From: WSZY01 sp964559845
Lineage (GTDB): Bacteria > Pseudomonadota > Zetaproteobacteria > Mariprofundales > Mariprofundaceae
Assembly (NCBI GenBank): GCA_964559845.1
Contig: CAZLJF010000035.1
Coordinates: forward strand, 1 to 18,295
Direction of reading: 5' to 3'
Length of the DNA stretch: 18,295 bases
In this document: piece after piece, positions 1 to 7,058 of the stretch
Layout: the number at the start of each line of letters is the position of its first letter
Position numbering within the stretch: the stretch's first letter is position 1
The notes under the pieces: model-generated
What the model saw: the letters and a program-made list of their open reading frames with translations, nothing else
Databases searched by the model: none
Told to the model about the DNA's origin: nothing
Translations under genes and position numbers: made by a program

Positions 1-10
1 TCGCTTTGTC

Positions 11-121
11 TCAATATATCAATGGGTTGTGACTTTTTGAGGGGAATCTACGTAATGTTGGAACAGACGGCAGCAGATGAATTGAAAAAAATACTACCAG
101 CCCGAAAATCATGGTTTCCAT
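11..121 (-). CDS. Short ORF with NnrU-like N-terminus, truncated
   Basis: This 36-codon ORF starts at an ATG preceded by AGGGGA at a six-base spacing, so the start looks genuine. Residues 4-24 form a hydrophobic membrane segment, GLVVFFSIHLLPSVPTLRR at its core, with the histidine and the following Pro/Leu/Arg pattern that I associate with the N-terminus of NnrU-family membrane proteins (established family, recalled pattern). Those proteins are usually around 200 residues, whereas this frame meets TGA after about 11 more residues. The window ends ten bases later, so I cannot see whether another frame continues the gene. It could be a pseudogene start, a frameshift, or a chance resemblance. 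It lies 176 bases downstream of rimI on the same strand, with a TATACT element at 152-157 but no good -35 box. Confidence 0.35.
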   Translation of the reverse strand: METMIFGLVVFFSIHLLPSVPTLRRFPSKSHNPLIY

Positions 122-297
122 TAGTCATCCCCTGATTGCACACTTAAACTAAGTATAGTCTATAGCCGGAAATTCGCTATTTACACTTGATTCCGGGCTG
201 GCGGGCCAATCTGTTTAGCCTGGGAACCTTGTTTTTTGTGCTTTTCACAGTACGGAACCTTATTGTGGCAATAGTACCGGAAAGTATTCGGGTTGAG

Positions 298-738
298 TTA
301 TTGATATTGCATCAAAATCGCATCTTCGCGTATGCCATCATCCTGTTGAGATACATAATATGCCTTGCGAATACCGCTCTGTTCAAAACCAAGTTTATGA
401 TAAAGTGCTTGAGCAGCATGATTGGACGCACGTACTTCCAACAAAAAGCGCATGTTTATTTTATTGGCCATCAAATGCCGGCTTAATTGTTCGGCAATAC
501 CCCGGCGGCGACAAAAGGACGCAACTGCAATCTGCATGATATGGACCTCGTCCAGCACATCATAGCTTAACAGGTAACCTGCCAGCAGATCACCATCCAT
601 ACAGAGGAGAAGCTCATAGCCGCTCTCCAGCGCATCTTTCAGACCCTCAAAGGACCAGCGCTCGGAAAACAGCTCCCGGTTCAGCTCGTACACTGCAGAG
701 AGATCATCCGCATCACCTTGCCTGAAGGTAAGATTCAA
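298..738 (-). CDS. rimI: Ribosomal-protein-alanine N-acetyltransferase RimI
   Basis: This is a 146-residue GNAT acetyltransferase that transfers acetyl from acetyl-CoA to the N-terminal alanine of ribosomal protein S18 or similar targets in the cytosol. The family signature is visible: the beta4 strand MQIAV (about 68-72), the pyrophosphate-binding loop RRRGIA (77-82), and LEVRASN followed by ALYHKLGF and a paired tyrosine (about 100-128), which is typical of RimI rather than of a generic GNAT. Length matches the E. coli protein. The start codon is TTG, since no ATG lies near the N-terminus and the protein aligns from this point. It begins two codons after the topA stop and in the same frame, so it is probably the last gene of the LysM-dprA-topA-rimI cluster. 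I see no clear terminator after it. Confidence 0.9.
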   Translation of the reverse strand: MNLTFRQGDADDLSAVYELNRELFSERWSFEGLKDALESGYELLLCMDGDLLAGYLLSYDVLDEVHIMQIAVASFCRRRGIAEQLSRHLMANKINMRFLLEVRASNHAAQALYHKLGFEQSGIRKAYYVSQQDDGIREDAILMQYQ

Positions 739-744
739 AGGCTT

Positions 745-3003
745 TTACGCCCCTTCAGGAGGCTCAATCTGCTCCTTCCAGCCACACGCCTCATTGGCAC
801 AGAGATGCTCGGTTCCCCGCCGCTTGGTCACCTTCTCGGTCACAAATGGAGCGCCGCATTCAGGACACGGCTTTTCAACCGGCCTGTTCCACAAGGCCTT
901 TTTGCATTTCGGATACCGCGAACAGGAATAAAAAATCTTGCCGCGGCGGGACTTCTTCTCCAGGAATGTGCCCTTACCGCAATCCGGGCATGCAATCCCG
1001 GTATCTTTCGGTTTTTCCAGTGGCTGAATATTCCTGCACTTCGGATAGGCTGAACAGCCAAGGAACTTCCCGAAGCGGCCATGCTTGATGACCATCGGCT
1101 CTCCACATTTATCACACTTCTCATCAGAAAGCTCAGGCTCGACCTGCTCAGTATCTCCATTCAAAGGCTTGGCAACCTTACATTCAGGATACCCGGTACA
1201 GGCAAGAAACTTTCCATACCTACCAAGCTTGATCGCCATCGGTTTACCGCATTCAGGACACTTCTCATCACTCTCTTCCGTTGGGCGCGGAGCCTCGCCC
1301 GCTTTATCTACATCCATCTTAAATGGCTCCCAGAATTCACGCAAAACCGGCTTCCACTCCACTTCGCCACGTGCAATGGCATCCAGTTTATCCTCTACCG
1401 AGGCGGTGAAACTCAGATCCATAATCTTACTGAATGCGCCGACAAGAAATTTACTGACCCACTCACCAACATCGGTCGGCACGAACCGCTTCCTGTCCAT
1501 CTCCACATAGTTACGCTCACGCAGCACATTGAGGATAGAAGCATAGGTGGATGGACGCCCGATACCGTGACTCTCAAGCTCTTTCACCAATGATGCCTCA
1601 GTAAAACGCGGTTTTGGCTCCGTGAAATGCTGCTTCGGTTCAGTCTTGTCAACCGTTACAGCATCACCCACCGCAAGTGGCGGCAACAGACGGTCTTTAT
1701 CATCCTTTGCAGGCTCATCCGTACCTTCGATATAGAGCTTCCTGAAGCCCGGAAAGGCAAGCACCGAGCCTGTCGCCCGCAGCGTATGCTGCTCTGATTC
1801 AATATCTGCACGCACCTGATCCAGAATGGCTGGCGCCATCTGGGAAGCAAGGGCCCGTTTCCAGATCAGGGTATAGAGCTTCCACTGATCCGGTTCCAGT
1901 GATGACTTCATCGATTCAGGTGTGCGTAAAATGGCCGTTGGCCGAATCGCCTCATGTGCCTCCTGCGCATTCTTGCTTTTGGTCTTAAAAATGCGTGGCT
2001 TGGCCGGAAGGTAGTCCGCGCCCATATGCCTGCCGATATAGTCACGCATCTCCTCCACAGCCTCCACAGCCAGGGAGACAGAGTCCGTACGCATATAGGT
2101 AATCAGGCCGACGGGCTCGCCATCTACCTCAATACCTTCATAGAGCCGCTGGGCAACCTGCATCGTCTTGCGCGCAGTAAAACCAAGTTTTCTTGATGCC
2201 TCCATCTGCAGCGAAGAGGTAATAAAGGGTGCTGCCGGCTGCTGTTTGGCCTGCTTCTTCTGAACATCGGTCACCTTAAATGATGCCGCCTCTACACTGC
2301 TGGCAACGGTTTTGGCGCTAACGCCATCCGTAATGGCAAACTTGCCCAGCTTCCTGGCATCCATAGCATAGAGCTGGGCATCGAATCTGCCCGCCGCCAC
2401 CGAACAGCCTGCCTCAATGGTCCAGTACTCCTTCGGCTTAAAGTTACGAATATGCTGTTCCCGCTCGCAGATCAGTCGCAGTGCAACAGACTGAACACGT
2501 CCGGCCGACAGACCGCTCCGAACTTTTCGCCACAGCAGCGGTGAGAGGGTAAAGCCCACCAGATAGTCAAGCGCACTTCTTGCCTGCTGTGCATCCACCA
2601 GCTTCATATTGATCTCAAGCGGATGTGCCATTGCTTCAGCAATGGCCTTTTTTGTAATTTCGTTAAAAACGATCCGGCTTACTTTTTTCCCTTCCAGTGC
2701 ACCACGCTTTTCCAGCTCATCAGCAACATGCCAGGCAATCGCCTCTCCTTCACGATCCAGATCACTGGCAAGGATAAGTTCATCCGCCTTTTTCATCGCC
2801 TTTTCGATGGCATCCAGGCGCTTCTTTTTATCTTCTATGACAACATATTTGAGTGCAAAATCGTGCTCCGTATCTACTGAACCATCTTTTTTCGGAAAGG
2901 CGCGAACATGTCCGTAGGAGGCCAGAACCTTGTAGCCCTTACCCAGATATTTTTCGATGGTTTTTGACTTGGCGGGAGATTCCACCACTACAACTGCACT
3001 CAT
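745..3003 (-). CDS. topA: DNA topoisomerase I
   Basis: This 752-residue type IA topoisomerase relaxes negative supercoils by passing one strand through a transient break. The TOPRIM domain carries Glu8 in VVESPAKSKT and the acidic DLDREGE motif at 81-87. The catalytic tyrosine is Tyr303 in GLITYMRTDS. The C-terminal part has four Cys4 zinc-ribbon units at about 582-608, 630-656, 672-700 and 713-740, each with CxxC pairs; the repeats give a long zinc tail as in proteobacterial TopA. The ATG overlaps the dprA stop by one base (TGATG) and a GGAGG sits about ten bases upstream inside dprA, which suggests translational coupling. Length is within the normal range and I see no damage. Confidence 0.98.
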   Translation of the reverse strand: MSAVVVVESPAKSKTIEKYLGKGYKVLASYGHVRAFPKKDGSVDTEHDFALKYVVIEDKKKRLDAIEKAMKKADELILASDLDREGEAIAWHVADELEKRGALEGKKVSRIVFNEITKKAIAEAMAHPLEINMKLVDAQQARSALDYLVGFTLSPLLWRKVRSGLSAGRVQSVALRLICEREQHIRNFKPKEYWTIEAGCSVAAGRFDAQLYAMDARKLGKFAITDGVSAKTVASSVEAASFKVTDVQKKQAKQQPAAPFITSSLQMEASRKLGFTARKTMQVAQRLYEGIEVDGEPVGLITYMRTDSVSLAVEAVEEMRDYIGRHMGADYLPAKPRIFKTKSKNAQEAHEAIRPTAILRTPESMKSSLEPDQWKLYTLIWKRALASQMAPAILDQVRADIESEQHTLRATGSVLAFPGFRKLYIEGTDEPAKDDKDRLLPPLAVGDAVTVDKTEPKQHFTEPKPRFTEASLVKELESHGIGRPSTYASILNVLRERNYVEMDRKRFVPTDVGEWVSKFLVGAFSKIMDLSFTASVEDKLDAIARGEVEWKPVLREFWEPFKMDVDKAGEAPRPTEESDEKCPECGKPMAIKLGRYGKFLACTGYPECKVAKPLNGDTEQVEPELSDEKCDKCGEPMVIKHGRFGKFLGCSAYPKCRNIQPLEKPKDTGIACPDCGKGTFLEKKSRRGKIFYSCSRYPKCKKALWNRPVEKPCPECGAPFVTEKVTKRRGTEHLCANEACGWKEQIEPPEGA

Positions 3004-4097
3004 CAGTTCTTGCCTCCAAGCGTATAGCGACTACCGGGCAGTCGTTCGATCACACCCTGCATTTCGAGCGCGAGCAAGCTTGGCGAAAGTTCCGTCACGG
3101 TCAAGCCACAAGCATCCGCCAGGCTGTCCAGGTGCATGATCTCCCGCTTAAGAGCAGCAAGAATCTTACCCTCCTCGCTATTCACCGGCGTATATGACTC
3201 ATATGCTGTTTCAACCTGCCGTGTCCAGCCGAGAAGGCGGAGCAGGGCATCAGCAGAATCAATAAGGGCTGCACCATCACGAATCAGCTGGTGGCACCCT
3301 GCATGTGCATCATTCAGTACCGATCCAGGTACAGCACACACTTCGCGGCCATATGAGAGCGCCTGCCCTGCTGTGATCATGGAACCGGAACGAAGCCCCG
3401 CCTCAATGACAACGATTGCCTCTGAAAGGCCTGCAATAATCCTGTTTCTTTGCGGAAAGTGTTCCGGACGGGCAATCGTATCAGGAAGAAACTCACTGAC
3501 CACACAGCCTCGGGCTGCAATGGCCTCCGCCTGCAGCTTCTGCCTGCCGGAAAGCGCATCCAGTCCACAGCCAAGCACTGCCACAGTCGGACTATCCCCC
3601 TCCAAAGCACCGCCATGGGCGGCGGCATCAATGCCATAAGCCATGCCGCTGACAATCGTAACACCGTGTTTTGAGCAGTAGGCGCTCCACCGGCGCGCAA
3701 TCACCCTGCTCTCCCTGCTTGCTTTACGCGCCCCTACAACCGCCAGCATATGCGGGCCATGAAGCGCTGCGATATCACCCCGTGCAAACAGCAGCAATGG
3801 TGCATCTTCACATGTTTTCAGTTGTTGCGGATAGCCCTCATCCTCCAGGCAAATAAGGGAGATATTGCCATGCCGGCATCGCTCCACAACGGACTCGGCA
3901 CGGCTTCGGTTCACCTCTTTTAGCGATGCGATCAGTTTCGGGCCAACACCATCGATTTGCCGCAGTGCTTCATCGGGCTTTGACCAGAGATGATGGATTG
4001 AGCCACAGGCAGAAACCAACTGCCGCCCTGTGCGCGGGCCTATACCCCGCGCCATGACCAGGCGCAGATAGGCTAGCGCACTATCTGAACACTGCAC
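3003..4097 (-). CDS. dprA: DNA-processing protein DprA
   Basis: DprA (Smf) binds incoming single-stranded DNA and loads RecA during natural transformation. This 364-residue protein has an N-terminal helix-hairpin-helix-like segment (about 10-60, with ARGIGPRTG and GVGPKL), the Rossmann-like DprA core (about 80-290) with VVGARKAS, SGMAYGIDAAAHGGAL, AVLGCGLD, FPQRNRIIAGLS and RSGSMITAGQAL, and a C-terminal winged-helix domain (about 305-357). The start is GTG, immediately after an in-frame TAG and without a spaced ribosome-binding site, so the first residues are uncertain; the next in-frame ATG is at residue 15, inside the conserved region. It precedes topA with a one-base overlap. The presence of dprA permits but does not prove competence, as dprA is also found in non-competent bacteria. 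Confidence 0.96.
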   Translation of the reverse strand: MQCSDSALAYLRLVMARGIGPRTGRQLVSACGSIHHLWSKPDEALRQIDGVGPKLIASLKEVNRSRAESVVERCRHGNISLICLEDEGYPQQLKTCEDAPLLLFARGDIAALHGPHMLAVVGARKASRESRVIARRWSAYCSKHGVTIVSGMAYGIDAAAHGGALEGDSPTVAVLGCGLDALSGRQKLQAEAIAARGCVVSEFLPDTIARPEHFPQRNRIIAGLSEAIVVIEAGLRSGSMITAGQALSYGREVCAVPGSVLNDAHAGCHQLIRDGAALIDSADALLRLLGWTRQVETAYESYTPVNSEEGKILAALKREIMHLDSLADACGLTVTELSPSLLALEMQGVIERLPGSRYTLGGKN

Positions 4098-4198
4098 CTA
4101 ACACGCATGGGCTTTTTTCCACACCGTGATAATATGTTTCATATTACAGGGCAGAAAAAACCATGTGCATTCATTTCTTTCATTTTGACAACAGGCAG

Positions 4199-5251
4199 TT
4201 ACCGGTTTGCCTTGTTACGCACCGCATCACCAATATTGATAGAGGCCGTTGAGTTCACCACCAGCGCCATAGAAGCATCTTTTTGTGCCACCAGCACCAG
4301 CACCTCACCGATTTTCTCTTCAGGCAGGCGTACATGACTACCGGTCACCCGATCCTCGACCTCACGGCCCGCCCGATGAATGGAGAGCGCCGTACCCGCC
4401 TTCAAGCCGTCGTCAAGGCCAAGACTGATACCGATCACCTGATTCTGACCGGCCTCGGCGGCGTTGTTGCGAATATAGAGAACTTTGCCAAGCAAATCTC
4501 CGGATGGATAGGAAGGCATAATCCTTGTATCAATCTGTCTGGCCGGCTTCAGCCTGTCCCCGCGGGAAAGCTCTTCAAACGTCTGTAAAACCACACCACG
4601 ATAAATGCCATCGGCTTCCGAACGGATCTCAACCTGCCCCAGATGATTTACCAACACGCCTACAATCTTGCCCGTATCAGGGTCTTCGATCGGATCACCC
4701 GTGCGGAAAACATCAAATACGTCCCCGTCACTGACAGCCTGCTGCATCTTCAGGTAGAGGCGGTCATTGGCACCGTAATTGATCCGGTCATCCTCAGAGT
4801 CAAGAATATAGCCAACACCCTCAACAGCATCCGGCTGGATGAAATCCTGTCTGGCCAATGCGGTCAGAAGCTGACTTACATCAATCTTCGCCTCAAGCCG
4901 TTCAACCGGTTTAAACACCACTTTCGGCTGTGGCCGAACCTGGCTCAGACCACCATTTTTCTTCTTTTTAACATCAAACCAGATTTCATTGCCCGGATAG
5001 ATCAGATCGGGATTGGTGATATAGAGGTTTCTTTCCCATATTTTCAACCACTTTTCAGGGTCTTTAAAGAAATAGTTGGCAATATCCCAAAGGGTATCTC
5101 CCTTTTTAACTACATAGGGTTGCGGTAAATTCGGCTTGATATCCGCTTCACTCACTTTCTGGGGAGCTGCCAGCCTGTCGGCGGTTGCCTGAAGTGGAAA
5201 TGTGCAGACAAGCAACAGCCATGTAATTACGAGAAAGTGTTGAAGTTTCAT
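4199..5251 (-). CDS. Secreted LysM-domain protein
   Basis: This is a 350-residue exported protein. It has a clear signal peptide (hydrophobic residues 6-20, AxA cleavage site at 22-24, no lipobox cysteine) and one LysM domain at about 46-92 (YVVKKGDTLWDIA, NPDLIYPGNEIWF), which should bind peptidoglycan or another N-acetylglucosamine polymer in the periplasm. The rest, about 120-345, contains two similar beta-rich segments (see findings) and no catalytic motif that I recognise, so no enzyme activity is claimed. LysM proteins of this size commonly sit next to dprA in beta- and related proteobacteria (recalled context). It is the first gene of the cluster, with its own candidate promoter at 5332-5361, and is followed by a 101-base gap before dprA that contains only an AT-rich palindrome. 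Confidence 0.88.
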   Translation of the reverse strand: MKLQHFLVITWLLLVCTFPLQATADRLAAPQKVSEADIKPNLPQPYVVKKGDTLWDIANYFFKDPEKWLKIWERNLYITNPDLIYPGNEIWFDVKKKKNGGLSQVRPQPKVVFKPVERLEAKIDVSQLLTALARQDFIQPDAVEGVGYILDSEDDRINYGANDRLYLKMQQAVSDGDVFDVFRTGDPIEDPDTGKIVGVLVNHLGQVEIRSEADGIYRGVVLQTFEELSRGDRLKPARQIDTRIMPSYPSGDLLGKVLYIRNNAAEAGQNQVIGISLGLDDGLKAGTALSIHRAGREVEDRVTGSHVRLPEEKIGEVLVLVAQKDASMALVVNSTASINIGDAVRNKANR

Positions 5252-5331
5252 ATGAAGCCCCCGATCCTAACCACTGAATTTATCAAAGATTGGCACATAC
5301 TGATAAATAGCGCAACATCAGCGAACTCACA

Positions 5332-5361
5332 AATAAACGCGCCGGATTTTCAGCCTGTCAA
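5332..5361 (-). promoter_or_regulatory. Candidate sigma-70 promoter for the LysM gene
   Basis: On the minus strand a perfect TTGACA (-35, 5356-5361) is followed after 18 bases by TTTATT (-10, 5332-5337). It lies between the plsY stop and the LysM start, about 80 bases before the ATG. It would drive the LysM-dprA-topA-rimI unit independently of plsY. The call rests on motif match only. Confidence 0.5.
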
Positions 5362-5376
5362 GCAAGAGATATGAAA

Positions 5377-5982
5377 TCAATCACTTTTGACGCCTGTTTT
5401 CGGCTCCTCACCGGCAATCAATCGCCGAATATTGCTCTGATGCCGCAGGATCATGATTCCCCCAAGCATTATACAGAGGCCGAACTCCACCCATGATGCC
5501 CGTAAAGAGAGAGTAAACAGTGGCAATGATATACCCGCAAGGATCGATGCCAGAGAGACATAACGCGTCAATCTGAATACAATAATCCAGACGGCAAAAG
5601 CACCGGCAGCCACCCATGGCAGCCACGGAATCACCACACCAAACATGGTGGCAACACCTTTGCCGCCCCTGAAACCAAGATATATCGGGAAGATATGCCC
5701 CAGAAAAGCCGACAGAGCCACTGCACCAATCAGCAACTCATCTACATCCAGTGCAATGGCTATGGCAACCGGAATCGTACCTTTGAGAATATCGGCCAGC
5801 AGCGTGATCGCACCGACTCTCTTGCCTCCCGTACGCATTGCATTGGTCGCACCGATATTGCCGCTGCCATGTTCTCGAGGATCCTTGCCTGTTAACAGAC
5901 GTGCGAACAGCAGACCAAACGGAATGGCACCAATCAGATAGGCTGCAACAACGGCGGCAGGAAAGACCAGGGACAATAACAT
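5377..5982 (-). CDS. plsY: Glycerol-3-phosphate acyltransferase PlsY
   Basis: PlsY transfers an acyl group from acyl-phosphate to glycerol-3-phosphate, the first committed step of phospholipid synthesis, in the inner membrane. The 201-residue protein has about five hydrophobic segments and the three cytosolic family motifs: GSGNIGATNAMRTGGK (about 39-54), GHIFPIYLGFRGGKGVAT (about 94-112), and the ILRHQSNIRRLIAGEE region near the C-terminus. Length is typical. Its ATG directly abuts the TAG of the upstream NAD(P)-binding protein gene with no visible Shine-Dalgarno sequence, so translation is probably coupled to that gene. Confidence 0.97.
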   Translation of the reverse strand: MLLSLVFPAAVVAAYLIGAIPFGLLFARLLTGKDPREHGSGNIGATNAMRTGGKRVGAITLLADILKGTIPVAIAIALDVDELLIGAVALSAFLGHIFPIYLGFRGGKGVATMFGVVIPWLPWVAAGAFAVWIIVFRLTRYVSLASILAGISLPLFTLSLRASWVEFGLCIMLGGIMILRHQSNIRRLIAGEEPKTGVKSD

Positions 5983-6933
5983 CTACCGAAGCTGACGATA
6001 ACGGCTTCGGTTATCATCCAGAAGACTCTGCAAACGAGCCGCCTGCCCGCAACAGATATAGGTCGGCAAGACAGCCTCCAGACTTGCCGGAGTCCCGAAC
6101 AGTTCCGGAAATGCCTCGCCATCAACAACATTATCATGCTGTAGCAGCTTCAGCTGATCCGTTGTAAGTAACGGAACGGGAAGCATCTGCATCAACAGCG
6201 CCATAATCTTCGCGGCAAAGCCCGGAACAGGAATCAGCAGGCGGCGGCGTCCCAGAACATTCATCAGCAGCTGCATCAGCTCCATAAAACTATAACGCTT
6301 CGGGCCACACAGGGCATAGCTGTTTCCAGTCACATGCTGGTTGCCAATGGAGGCAACAAAGGCTCTGGCAACATCCTCTACCCAGACCGGCTGAAAACGG
6401 GTATTACCCGCAATCACCGGCAGGATCGGTGCGAAACGGGTCATCGCCTTAAACCTGGTAAAAAAAGAATCACCCTCGCCATAAATCACCGATGGCCTGA
6501 AAATAGTCCAACGAAGACCGGACTGACGCACTCGAGCCTCGGCCTCACCCTTGGTTCGGGAATAGCGGCTCTCAGGCACTTTTCCGGCGCCCAGAGCGCT
6601 CATGTGAAGATATTGGGGAACACCCGCCTTTTTACAGGCCTGAAGAATATTATCTGTACCGGTCACATGGGCCGCATCGAAAGAGTAGCGACCGCGCTCA
6701 AACAGCAAACCGACAAGGTTGATCACACAGTCGCTACCGGCAACTGCCTCATCCAGACCACTACTGTCCGTAATATCTGCCTTGACCAGGCGGGCGCCGT
6801 TCACCAAGAGCTCTCTTGCCCGTTCAGGATGCCTGCAGACTACCGTTACATCGTAACCAGCGTTTATGGCCTGCCTGACAAGTACGTGGCCAACAAAACC
6901 GCTACCACCAATAATGCATACTTGCTTGGACAT
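5983..6933 (-). CDS. NDUFA9-like NAD(P)-binding protein (atypical SDR)
   Basis: This 316-residue short-chain dehydrogenase-fold protein belongs to the NDUFA9/complex I 39 kDa-like group. The nucleotide-binding glycine motif is IIGGSGFVG (7-15), an acidic residue follows the second helix region (KADITD, 51-56), the NLVG motif lies at about 72-75, and a YxxxK pair is at Tyr124/Lys128. The C-terminal part is substrate- or partner-specific and less conserved. No complex I genes are nearby, so a role in complex I is not supported by context; homologues are often annotated as epimerases or sugar-nucleotide dehydratases without proof. A strong GGGAGG lies four bases before the ATG. The gene abuts plsY, and the two share the promoter at 6976-7004. 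Confidence 0.85.
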   Translation of the reverse strand: MSKQVCIIGGSGFVGHVLVRQAINAGYDVTVVCRHPERARELLVNGARLVKADITDSSGLDEAVAGSDCVINLVGLLFERGRYSFDAAHVTGTDNILQACKKAGVPQYLHMSALGAGKVPESRYSRTKGEAEARVRQSGLRWTIFRPSVIYGEGDSFFTRFKAMTRFAPILPVIAGNTRFQPVWVEDVARAFVASIGNQHVTGNSYALCGPKRYSFMELMQLLMNVLGRRRLLIPVPGFAAKIMALLMQMLPVPLLTTDQLKLLQHDNVVDGEAFPELFGTPASLEAVLPTYICCGQAARLQSLLDDNRSRYRQLR

Positions 6934-6975
6934 AACGCCTCCCTCAAAGAATCTGAACGATAAATCGAAGGTGCC

Positions 6976-7004
6976 ATTATGCGAGAGGCTGACACAAGAC
7001 GCAA
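6976..7004 (-). promoter_or_regulatory. Candidate sigma-70 promoter for the epimerase-like gene and plsY
   Basis: On the minus strand TTGCGT (6999-7004) and CATAAT (6976-6981) are separated by 17 bases. The -10 box matches consensus at five of six positions. It lies downstream of the rpoD terminator and about 43 bases before the NAD(P)-binding protein start, a fitting place for a promoter of the two-gene unit. Motif-based only. Confidence 0.5.
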
Positions 7005-7024
7005 TGCAGGCATGAAGAAGACGG

Positions 7025-7049
7025 AAGGGCCGCTTTCAAAGCGGCCCTT
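7025..7049 (-). terminator. Hairpin terminator after rpoD
   Basis: A perfect 12-base inverted repeat (7025-7036 and 7038-7049) with a one-base centre lies ten bases past the rpoD stop. The stem is rich in G+C (GGGCCGC core). On the minus strand it is followed by a pyrimidine-rich but not pure T stretch (CCGTCTTCTT), so termination may be imperfect. The palindrome could also act on the other strand, but no plus-strand gene precedes it. Confidence 0.75.
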
Positions 7050-7058
7050 TCTAGTCAA

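Noticed and set aside
187..486. Plus-strand open frame of 99 codons at the left edge
   Set aside because: It mostly runs antisense to rimI and has a TTG start without a ribosome-binding site; the rimI frame has clear family motifs.
4131..4145. Perfect palindrome AATATG-TTT-CATATT between the LysM gene and dprA as a terminator
   Set aside because: The stem is only A/T-rich with no T-run on the minus strand, so intrinsic termination is unlikely and co-transcription with dprA remains plausible.
6864..7058. Minus-strand 64-codon frame between rpoD and the NAD(P)-binding protein gene
   Set aside because: It contains the rpoD terminator hairpin and the promoter of the next unit, and overlaps the next gene in another frame; no family resemblance.
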